Assembly: GCA_032718475.1 (NCBI GenBank)
Contig: JAUCBJ010007740.1
Coordinates: forward strand, 1-21,537
Direction of reading: 5' to 3'
DNA length: 21,537 nt
From: Nemertoderma westbladi
Lineage: Eukaryota > Xenacoelomorpha > Nemertodermatida > Nemertodermatidae
The notes below the pieces were generated by a model. That model did not search any database, was not told where the DNA came from, and saw only the letters and a list, made by a program, of their open reading frames with translations. Below are positions 1 through 8,900 of the stretch, one piece after another (positions within the stretch are counted from its first letter, which is position 1; each line of letters starts with the position of its first letter). The translations under genes were made by a program, and so were the position numbers.

Positions 1-1
1 T

Positions 2-304
2 GTCTTCTATCTGATTTTTCTTCAACTGTTGTTCCCATTCTCTAACGATGCGGATTCTTCCATCAATTTCCGCTCTATTCGCTGCCAACATTTCCGCATC
101 TATTGCATCCAACACAAACTTGGCTCCTTCGCTATTAGGGTTAAGTCCCTCTAACCTTCTCCTCAATTCGTCATCACCTAAAAAACGTTGATAGTCTGAC
201 AGATAGATATCAATGGCATCCCTCTTATGCGGTTTCTCTGCTGTCGCTTCACTCTCCGTTGTATCTAGTAGACTGTCTGACAGGTTCTGCTTTGCGTCAG
301 ACAT
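2..304 (-). CDS. N-terminal part of an unrecognised protein, runs off the left edge
   Basis: The minus strand is open for 101 codons from an ATG at 304-302 to the window edge, with no stop. The translation begins MSDAKQNLSDSLLDT and has an acidic, polar first 30 residues. It then becomes charged and looks helical: a segment with YLSDYQRFLGDDELRRRLEG, then a stretch rich in A, E, R and I ending in WEQQLKKNQIED. Composition and lack of stops look like real coding sequence, and the AT-rich DNA beyond the ATG does not continue the frame convincingly. I do not recognise the family. It could be a cellular gene's first coding exon or the start of a gag-like or other transposon protein. The repeat-rich, ~3 kb non-coding DNA upstream would suit an element leader, but I see no primer-binding site or paired LTRs. 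Confidence 0.55.
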   Translation of the reverse strand, partial: MSDAKQNLSDSLLDTTESEATAEKPHKRDAIDIYLSDYQRFLGDDELRRRLEGLNPNSEGAKFVLDAIDAEMLAANRAEIDGRIRIVREWEQQLKKNQIED

Positions 305-480
305 GTTTGTGTGTACAGTTGAATGTCTACTGCTGTATTACAGTCTGAGCAAGTCTAGTAACTCAGTATTAACTGATAGCCTAGTAATTAATTACCGGTA
401 CTGCTACTCAGTGTAGCGTGATATATATATAATATATTAAAATACCAGTATGCTTATAGTATATATAAGTATTATTACAG
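305..480. other. AT-rich flank upstream of the left-edge reading frame
   Basis: This is the immediate 5' side of the minus-strand frame. It is AT-rich with one ACCGGT palindrome at 393-398 and short (TA)n runs near 420-475. I see no convincing TATA/initiator pair or splice acceptor. Confidence 0.3.
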
Positions 481-680
481 ACTAGGTTTATCTCAGAATA
501 CCGGTATAATTTTAGCACAAATATATATAAATATATAATAGGCCTATCGGGAATACCGGTATACAGCTTACAATTTGTAGTATATATAATTCTGGACTAG
601 AATTAATTACAAGTACCGGTATAATTTCAGCCTAAATTTACAGAAATAAAGATAATAGGCCTATCGTAAATACCGGTATA
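481..680. repeat. Two-copy tandem duplication, period about 118 bp
   Basis: The block ATAATAGGCCTATCG followed by AATACCGGTAT occurs at about 537-562 and again at about 655-679, with GGCCTATCG spaced 118 bp apart. A second shared block, ACCGGTATAATTT then CAGC or TAGC, lies at 500 and 615. The units have diverged, mainly through AT insertions, so this is an old duplication. Each unit carries two ACCGGT sites. Confidence 0.6.
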
Positions 681-1620
681 TCAATTATTTTAAATAATTG
701 AATTTCTGAACTTTAGGGTTACTTTGTTACTTTACTTACTTTATTACCGTTATTTGAACAGTAGTCCAACTGATATTGAGACCTAATGGTTATATGGTAG
801 GTCTACTATTTATAAATCGTTAGATTTGATTTATAATATATATATACCCGTTTTAATGGGCTTTGTCAATATTTGAAATAAATGTTATTATTTCTGGGGA
901 GTAATCACTACACAAAGCGGTGCGCTTTCAGTGAAGTGTTACTTATAGGACACTAAAACAAATAATGCTAATTTACCTAAGTTACTTAATACTACAAATT
1001 ACGTACGATTCGGGTTGAGATTACAATCTCTAAATAAACACAAAAATTTACAAAAACACAAAATACGAAATTTTAGGGTAATTTTACAAGAAGTCTACAA
1101 ACCAGTCTAACAAAGGGTTAGAAATCTGGTTATTACAGCGGACAGGGTACTGCGGTATTTGAAAATAATACGTAGTAGTAAATACACTGCGTTGTCCAGA
1201 TAGGAAAATACCACCGCCTGACGACCTATAGCCTTATCGCTATAGGTTCTACGTTATGTATCACGGAGTGTTCCTACCTAGAAGTTAATAGAGCTAATCG
1301 AACGTGCCTATCAACCACTTTACAACACAAATATAATGTCTACACTAATTACTTCGGAAAGTACTGTACACTAAACCCTAATTAGGTACGAGTACTTGTA
1401 CAACAGATAATCAGTAGTTAAATATACTTGAACAGCTAAAAGAACCACGGCATCTGCTGGAGTGACCGATGCACAAAATCACCAGTCTTTACCTACGCCG
1501 AGCAGCCCGTGTAGTACCGGGGTTAATTTAACTATAGCGGTATGTATAACAAACACAATTACTGTAGGAACAAACTTGGGGAATGAATGTTGCGGATAAT
1601 CGCATAAACTCTGAATAATA
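681..1620. other. Non-coding DNA, no gene seen
   Basis: AT-rich, stop-dense DNA in all frames. The ORFs here are short and of atypical composition. A short hairpin-like stretch near 1225-1250 (CTATAGCCTTATCGCTATAG) is the only local structure I noticed. Confidence 0.4.
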
Positions 1621-2196
1621 AATATTACGCTACGCGTACAAACTACTCAAACAAAATACAGACCGAACACTGACAGACTACTATCAAGCCTAAACAAACT
1701 ACGGTATATGCAGACTCCGAAATGATTAGGGAGTATGCGCTCTAACCCAGTAGTGCGACTTATTCTTTAGTTGGGGGATTACCTTACAGCGTTCGCTGCC
1801 CCTACTGCCTAATCGTACTTAATCGGACAGATGATCTACACACGCGGCAATCCGTTCAGACCTAATAACAGCCAGACAACTATCCAGCCTACAAATTATC
1901 TAAATAAAATTATACGCTACCCGTACAGACTTACACAAACAAAGTACAGACTAAACGATGGCAGACCACTCTCAAGCCTAAATGAACCACAGGACATGCA
2001 GACTCCGAAATGATTAGGGAGTATGCGCTCTAACCCAGTAGTGCGACTTATTCTTTAGTTGGGGGTTTACCTTACAGCTTCGCTGCCCCTACTGCCTAAT
2101 CGTACTTAATCGGACAGGTGATCTACACACACTGCAATTCGTTCGGACTTAACAGCAATCAGACAACAGCTCAGCCTACAAATCGTCTGTACTATC
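1621..2196. repeat. Two-copy tandem duplication, period about 288 bp
   Basis: Two adjacent units of 287-288 bp share long near-identical blocks. CAGACTCCGAAATGATTAGG occurs at 1711 and 1999. The GAGTATGCGCTCTAACCCAG block and the AATCGTACTTAATCGGACAG block (1811 and 2098) follow at the same spacing. The right-hand thirds are nearly identical and the left-hand parts are diverged. A small reading frame at 1831-2013 lies inside the second unit and is not conserved in the first, so it is not a gene. Confidence 0.8.
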
Positions 2197-3690
2197 TGAT
2201 CAGGCTTACACGCCTTCTGTTCAATACTGGCCTACAAATAAATAAAACTTGACAGAAATAAGTAAACCATGTAAAGGTATAAGGGGTGATCAATCCCTAA
2301 TCCCTTAACAGCCTACCGGTATACAACAATCAAATCGAATAATACTAGTGTACTTATACGGCAGTACCGGTTCTAGCGGTTGGGCCTACTGACCTACAGG
2401 TGTACCGTTCAGGTTTACCGGTTGACCGGTACTTTCAACTTTATTGCTTACTGCAACAAAGAAGCTATATCCTTTAATGTTCGCGCTTTCAGACCTTTGG
2501 CAGTTTAACCCGCCAAATTAGAATGTCTTCTAGATAATAAATCGCTTTTTAGCCTATGACAAGTATTTGATTCACTACACTAGTCGAAACCAATCCGTGC
2601 GCGACCATTCACCCGCTGGATATTCCCGGGAGATTGGGTTCGACGGTTTAATTTTATTGCTATGTAAGCCTAATGTATTATTCGACTGACAGTATTATAT
2701 AATCTCTGACAATATTATTCACCTTCAGGAATATTAACAGTTCCTTTAGGACGTGGCGTTTTATCTATATAAACAGAGTTATGACTTAAACTACTCACAA
2801 CGATATGGCTTAATTATAATTCACATATATGGCGCATTCTTTAGGAATGCTTCTTTAACAGACTCACTCATACACAATGCCGCACAATACTGCACACTAA
2901 TCTGCCGATCTTCACTGATTTTAGTCACATATAAAAGGAACACAGACTGACTCATGTAGGGTCTATCAAATAACATTAGATTCACTTCAAACCACTTTAA
3001 CATAAGTCACAATCGTTTATCTGTAACCTTTCTCTCTTACCTTCGGTATATCAAGAATATTGGGTTTCGGGGTTATTTCTCGTTATTCCAATATAATGAT
3101 TCATCAACCATATTATGAAGAACTGACAGTATAATAGCAGTATAAAACAACAACTGAACACTGATTGTTATGAGTTTGCAATGTTTCAGCAGTCAGTATG
3201 TATGATCAGTTAGCAGTGATTCCATGAGTTTGATCGGTATGTCAGTTAAAGGATATATGCCCTTATAATTAAACCTACTAGTGTAAGACTAAAAACTGAA
3301 AACACGGAGGTGCCAAAAGCCGGTTCTTAGGCTCTGGGCAAAAACATAACACTGAACTACTGAGTTTCTGTATATACCTCCAACACAGAGACAACAAACG
3401 CTCTGATTGGTCAACCTGAACAACGAGAGAACAGAGAAACAAAGAAACGTCGACGTGGCAATATCAGCTGCTAGCCGTCGTCATGGTAGCGACACTGTTT
3501 TCAAGAGTATCGAGCTTTTACGTCACGGAATTACGGATTATGTCCTCTAAAGTACAAATACAGAAGAAATAGCTTTTATGTCCGCTAAAACACCAGTACA
3601 GCAAGGACACGGCCTTTTTATGCCTGGTAAACCAACTACAGAGTACTTTACGGGAAAAATAAGGAAAAATAACCGGACAATTCAGTAAAA
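2197..3690. other. Non-coding DNA, no gene seen
   Basis: AT-rich DNA with several ACCGGT palindromes (2315, 2366, 2417, 2425). The overlapping small frames at 2753-2950 and 2821-3003 are antisense to one another and look random. A possible minus-strand CCAAT plus TATA pair is listed separately. Nothing else can be supported. Confidence 0.4.
3369..3410 (-). promoter_or_regulatory. Possible minus-strand core promoter: CCAAT box and TATA-like site
   Basis: Read on the minus strand, a CCAAT box (ACCAATCAGAG, CCAAT at 3410-3406) is followed about 30 bp later by GGTATATACA (3378-3369). The DNA between is purine/pyrimidine-mixed rather than pure AT. The orientation points towards the left-edge reading frame, about 3 kb away. 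Motifs this short occur by chance, so this is only a candidate. Confidence 0.2.
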
Positions 3691-3699
3691 GCTTTTACA

Positions 3700-4235
3700 G
3701 TAATTGAAGTGAGGACCTCGATGGTTATCCATGGTTTGGTATCGGTATTGCAAGGCGCATGGGTGCTGCAGTAGTTCATTAAATGTTCCTTTTAAGATAT
3801 TGGTTAGAGAGTCTGCTGCGGGGTTTACATCTTCGAGTATCATTACAGTATCTCGGGAAGGTTTGCGGCTGTTGGATCGTAACTTTTCTGTGGCGGACTA
3901 ATTCTTCATTGAGCGGTATGTGGCCATTATTTGCACGCTTCCTTGTGACATAAACAATCTTGTGGTCACTGAGTCCTGCATTCAGAACTCAAGAGTCAAA
4001 AACAAAGTTATCATTGTTGGTGAAAATGTGATCGAGTGGTGTACAGTAGTCGGCCTACAGTTGGTCTAAAGACCCCAAGGACCGCGACTGTAATAATAAA
4101 TCCACTGCCAAGGCACTACTGGTCTGGTGGTACAACTTTTATTAAGCCAGCATAGCATCTCACTGTGCAGTTTCAATGCAGCAGGCCGATTATAGTTCCT
4201 TAAATAAGTTAGATTTACTAATAGGAAACTATTTT
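3700..4235 (-). pseudogene. Decayed non-LTR retrotransposon endonuclease fragment
   Basis: Minus-strand translation in one main frame, with stops and frameshifts, gives a recognisable APE-type endonuclease C-terminal region. A segment with LKLHSEMLCWLNK is followed by LDHIFTNNDNFVFDS, a stop, then VLNAGLSDHKIVYVTRKR. The SDH triplet is the conserved catalytic histidine motif of these endonucleases, and the run after it (VYVTRKR) is typical of Jockey/CR1-type elements. A shifted frame continues with a segment containing DSLTNILKGTFNELL. It is not a copy of the intact element at 7.6-10.6 kb, whose equivalent region reads differently. Endonuclease origin is fairly sure; the clade is not. Confidence 0.65.
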
Positions 4236-4640
4236 CAAGTTTTAATTAAAATGATGACCGTTGTGGGCCGCTACACACACGTACGGGTAGGCCTACTACA
4301 GATACTAATAAAAGTTAAACACAATGTTGCACAAATGAGTAATAATTATTAAAATACATACGAAAAATTAATTACAATATCCATAGTACAGCCATACAAA
4401 ATATACAGCCTACGTGTGTCAGGCGCCACCTAATGGCAATTATGGAATTGGTTTAAATCAGCTGATACCTTACATCAAAACAGTCCAACGCAGTGCAATC
4501 GAATTCTGCAATTATTACAGAATTATTACAGTAGGCCTATAACCTGTCAGCCTGTATAACTGTATTAAGGGTACTGGTACGTACGTACAATGGCCTTGTA
4601 CGTACTAAAATGTAAACCGACCTATACCGAGCTATACCGA
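4236..4640. other. Non-coding DNA, no gene seen
   Basis: AT-rich DNA with two exact TAGGCCTA palindromes (4288-4295 and 4532-4539) and a GTACGTACGTAC run near 4577-4588. No coding signal. Confidence 0.35.
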
Positions 4641-4649
4641 CCAAATACG

Positions 4650-4830
4650 TAAGTATGTACATAACCAGCTGCCCAGTGCCAGTAGGAAAGTACGTACTTG
4701 CGGTATTGCAGTCTGTTGTACCTGTCTGCCTGTACCGCTGTAGGTGCTGTACCCGCTGTACGCTGTGTGTTGTATTGCTGTATGCCAGTATGCTGGTATT
4801 GCTGTATGCTGGTATGTATTCATGTATTCT
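4650..4830. repeat. Low-complexity degenerate GTA/CTG-rich repeat
   Basis: The stretch is built from variants of CTGTACCGCTGTA, GTATTGCTGTATGC and CAGTATGCTGGTA. Both strands are open because the sequence lacks the usual stop triplets, which explains the overlapping 109- and 111-codon frames. Neither translation looks like a protein. Confidence 0.5.
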
Positions 4831-5014
4831 GACTTTGGACTTCTGTGTTCTGAAAACTTTCTTCATAGAGTTTACTGGACTGGTACTGTACCTGTGTACC
4901 GCAGTACCGGTAATTAGATCTGTAGATAGGCTAATTACGGCTACGGGTGACAGGCGGTGGACGCCTGGACGGGGCGGAGCATGGACCTAACAGCCTAATG
5001 CTAATTACGAGACA

Positions 5015-5280
5015 GGGGGGGGGGGGGGGACTGGACGCAAAACCCGCCTTGGCGAATTAATATCCCGCCTCAATGTTAAATTCTCAATTTAGGGAAAGGA
5101 GCAGCAGGTTACAGTGTGGCACGTTATTTTAACCAAAACAATAAACTAAGCACAATAGAACAGCTTACAGTTTTATTTTTGAGAATAATCAGCTGTTATT
5201 TGCGTCGAATTTCCCCTGGAGAGGAATTCTGGAATTAATTTTTATTGCGTCCAGTCTGCCAGTCCCCCCCCCCCCCCCCC
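5015..5280. mobile_element. Short non-autonomous element with G/C-tract ends, copy 1
   Basis: A 266-bp block begins with 15 G then ACTGGACGCAA and ends with TTGCGTCCAGT, a short spacer, AGT and 17 C. The ends are therefore inverted repeats of the form G(n)ACTGGACGCAA. The interior carries GGCGAATTAATATCCCGCC and a stretch whose reverse complement contains TTTATTGTTTTGGTTA. The same interior reappears in opposite orientation at 12174-12428, which shows this is a dispersed family rather than a chance hairpin. There is no coding capacity, consistent with a MITE. I could not identify a clear target-site duplication. Confidence 0.7.
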
Positions 5281-5600
5281 TATCTGCCTATCTCCTAATT
5301 ACTACTGCTGTACTGTACTTGGACTTTAATACAGTAATAGGCATGATAGGCCAGGAATCTTACCCTAACCTATTTCGTGTTTAGGTTACCTACGGGACAG
5401 GTCTTTTATGTTTTAACAACTGTGAAAGCTGTAAATGTCTGACTGTCTGAATGTAATGATATTATATATCTATCTCAGTTGGAGTTTAATGTTCAGTAGG
5501 CCTACTGCAGTTCAGCCTATCATTTTTCAGTTATAGTTCATATCCGTACCTGTGGTATTTTCGTATTGCAAAAATAAGACTATAAGTATGAAATACCCTA
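5281..5600. other. Non-coding DNA between short-element copies
   Basis: AT-rich sequence with a TAGGCCTA palindrome at 5497-5504. No coding signal seen. Confidence 0.3.
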
Positions 5601-5609
5601 TGTCATTGA

Positions 5610-5740
5610 GATATTGTTTATTGTTTTGGTTAGAAAAGCCCACCACTGTAACCTGCTCCTTTCCGTTAATTAAGTAATGGAGATTAGTTTATTGTTTTGG
5701 TTAGAAAACACCACCACTGTAACCTGCTTCTTTTGCCACA
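5610..5740. repeat. Two tandem fragments of the short element's interior
   Basis: Two adjacent blocks share TTTATTGTTTTGGTTAGAAA followed by CACCACTGTAACCTGCT and a C/T-rich end, at about 5619-5666 and 5690-5735. Both match the interior of the G/C-tract elements at 5015-5280 (opposite strand) and 12174-12428 (same strand). They lack the terminal tracts, so they are internal remnants, probably duplicated in place. Confidence 0.55.
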
Positions 5741-5770
5741 GGTACGCATATGAATGATAACCCATTTTTC

Positions 5771-5820
5771 TGTAGGCCTGCAGGCAGCAGGCAGGTCAGC
5801 AGGCAGGCAGGTAGGCCAAC
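5771..5820. repeat. Short (GGCA/GCAG)-rich simple repeat
   Basis: A run of AGGC and CAGG units (GCAGGCAGCAGGCAGGTCAG and neighbours) about 110 bp upstream of the first HOGA1 exon. Simple repeat; no function assigned. Confidence 0.5.
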
Positions 5821-5930
5821 CTATTCCATTATTTATTACTACCGGTATTTTTACTTTATTTTAAAATTAAATAGGGCCTATAGATGTATAGCTGTATAGG
5901 GCCTATACCACCACAACCACTGATCCGGCG

Positions 5931-5951
5931 ATGTTGACTATCACGCGATTG
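5931..5951 (+). CDS. HOGA1: HOGA1 coding exon 1 (21 coding bases)
   Basis: ATG at 5931 encodes MLTITRL and is followed directly by the donor GTGAGT at 5952. The frame would stop two codons later if unspliced. It joins in phase 0 to the acceptor TTCTAG at 6207-6212. Exon 2 has an in-frame TAG just before its first codon, so it needs an upstream exon. This is the best nearby ATG-plus-donor, but a small exon always carries some doubt. Confidence 0.75.
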
Positions 5952-8900
5952 GTGAGTTAAGTTATTTTTAGTGCGGCTGTCGGGCTGTCATTGACAGATT
6001 GACATTAGACACTGACACTGTACCTGACCAGTGACCATGTCTGCATGTATAAGTACGGGTAGTTAGTTAGTAGTTAGGCCGGCAAAGTGATCTAGTTCTA
6101 GTTGTTTGTACTGTTGTACATGTACCGTATTTCAGTCTCAGTACTGCAGTATTCCGTTGTACAATCTCCTCCTGAAATTCAAATGTTTTAATAATATTGT
6201 TCTCATTTCTAGATCACCCCCACCGTTAGCTCTTGTTTATCTTCTCTCCGATGTATTTCCTCTCTGGCTGGGGTTTACCCTCCAATAACAACCCCCTTCA
6301 ACCCCGATGAGTCCTTGGCGTTAGATAAACTCACCAACAACGTAGAGCGATGGATGGATTGGCCGTTGCGTGGATTTGTAGTAAACGGATCAAACGGGGA
6401 GGCGCCGTATCTGTCGTTACCGGAACGGGTTGAGGTGGTAGCCGCAGTCCGGAGGGCCGTCCCTTCCGAGTCCGGAAGGCTGGTGATAGCCGGATCCGGC
6501 TGCGAATCGACCGGCCAGACGGTGGAACTCAGCAACCAGATGGCGACGGTAGGGGCCGACGCCGTGCTGGTGGTGCCTCCGGCCTACTACAAGGGACTGA
6601 TGTCTGTGGAGACCTTGGTCGGCCATTATATACAGGTCTGTCAGTCGTTGTCCCTTAAATCAGTTGAATTATTTTCTAATAATTTCAGTTTTAAATGTTC
6701 AATGTGCTATCACATCTTCATTCAGTTTCAGTTTATAATTTCCATTTCAATAACTCTCTCTCTCTCTAGAATAGTTTGCTAGACAGTTTCGCATTAGTTT
6801 AATTTCAAGGTACAGTAAAAGTCTCAAGGGAATTGAAACTTTGTTTGAGCAGGGTGATGCTCGGTTTTACTAGTGGGCGATTGGTATATAATGGCCATCG
6901 TAATCCAGTAATATAAGTAGATACGTGTGTGTCTATGATTAATTCGATCGTTTGCGCAACTTACTGAACTATATCAATGTTTGTCTTTATTTAATCGTCT
7001 TACAGTCTATTAGCATAGCGGATCTCACTGTTTGGCTTTATCATCGGTTCTCCATTAGGTTGCTGATTCGATATCGGTGCCTCTCCTGATCTACAGCGTA
7101 CCTTCTACCACCGGGTTGGATATACCCGCAGAGGTGCTAATACGTTGTGCTAAACACCCCAATATCATTGGCTACAAGGACTCCAGTGGCGACATAGTGA
7201 AGATAGCCACGGTAGTTAGCCAGACCCTAGACAATGGATTCGAGGTTCTGGCTGGCTCCAGTAGTTTTTTATTACCTGCTTTAGCTGTTGGTGAGTTTTA
7301 TTTTATATATATATATAATATAATATATAATAATGTATAATTTATATAGCGCCTATTTAAAAATGATACAAATTATTCTAGGCGCTGCACGAAAGGCAAT
7401 CAATGAAGTAAAAATAAATATGTCATAATTAAAAACAGACAAGTATTGAGTTAAATCAAACAATGGGTTGTTGGCCGAGTTGAAACAATTGAAGGACAAG
7501 TTAAAACAAACGCCGACGAGTTCTATAAAACAAATGACGTATGAGTTTATAACTAATGCTGGCGTTGAAGAACAAATAAAGATGAGTTAAAACGAATGTT
7601 GGCGGGGTTAAAACAAATGGCGATGTTAAAACGAAAAATATGAAAAAATGAACTAATAAGAATAACTTGTCTTAAATAGGTGCGTTTTTAGCAGTGATTT
7701 AAATTCATCTATTGTTGGAGTGAGGCGAATGTGCCGCGGTAGCTGGTTCCACAGGGTTGGGCCGGACACTGCAAAGGCGCGACGGCCGAGTGTGGCGTGT
7801 TTGTGCGGCGGAACACGGAGTACAAGCGCATCAGTAGATCGACTATGGTATGGTGAGCGGTAGACGCTGATGAGTTCATCGATGTATTTCGGCGCTTTGT
7901 TGTGGAGGGATTTAAAAACAATGAGTATTATTTTATATTCAATCCGCTTCTTTACTGGCAGCCAATGCAGTGCTTTCAGCGTGGGCGTTATGTGTTCAAA
8001 CTTTCGAACACCCGAAACCAAACGAGCGGCCGCGTTTTGAACCCGTTGTAGACGCGCTATTTGATAGTCCGGAATTCCGTAATAAAGTGCATTACAATAG
8101 TCTAGTTTGGACGATATAAACGCGTGTATCAGTGACTCGGTAGTTGTCTTGTTTAAAAACGGTCGAATTCGCTGTATATTTCTCAGGTGATAGAATGCAC
8201 TGCTACACGTTTTGGTGACAAAGGTGTTCATAGACATTGTACTATCAAAATAAGCGCCAAGGTTGCGAACGTTGTCAGTTTTATTTATTGTGTGGCCGCC
8301 AACTGTAATTGATGATGTATTTACTTTCGATAGTTGCTGATCAGTACCGATAATTAGAAATTCCGTTTTGGTATCATTTATTTTTAGCCAGTTGTTTATG
8401 AACCAATTGCGAAGTTCATCAATGCACAGTTCCATAGCTTTTACCGCTCCGTTCTCGTTCGATTCACTGTCAGGTTTAAAAGAAAGATATAGTTGGTTAT
8501 CATCGGCGTAACCTTGTACGTCCGGTAGATGGCGTTCGATTATCTGGTATATTGCCGTTACGTATATTATAAACAATATGCAGCCAAGGCACGAGCCCTG
8601 GGGAAACCCATGGCGGACACATAGTGATTTTGAGCAGCATCCTTTGATTATCACACGCTGAGTTCTATTTGTAAGATATTCTGTGAACCACTGGTGAGCC
8701 ACATCGGTTATATTCATTTTCGTTCGTAGTACGTCGAGAAGAGTTTTGCGATCAACAGTATCAAAAGCAGCACTCAAATCTAGGAAAACTAAAAGTGTTA
8801 CTCGTTGGTCGTCCATGGCCATTAAAATATCTGAATGCACACGGAGAAGGGTCGTTTCTGTGCTGTGGTTCTGCATGTACGCTGATTGGTTGATGGGAAA

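Noticed and set aside
213-416. 67-codon plus-strand frame at the left edge
   Set aside because: It is antisense to the better minus-strand frame at 2-304 and has a cysteine/serine-rich, random-looking composition.
1831-2013. 60-codon frame in the 288-bp repeat
   Set aside because: The frame is not preserved in the other repeat unit.
305-3700. LTR retrotransposon with its LTR in this region
   Set aside because: I searched for a primer-binding site, TG...CA boundaries and a second LTR copy and found none. It is kept only as a hypothesis in the findings.
4537-4990. Overlapping 109- and 111-codon frames on opposite strands
   Set aside because: Both come from a degenerate GTA/CTG simple repeat that lacks stops. 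The peptides are low complexity.
6106-6288. 60-codon plus-strand frame upstream of and into HOGA1 exon 2
   Set aside because: It is in a different frame from HOGA1 and overlaps intron 1 and the exon start; no protein signal.
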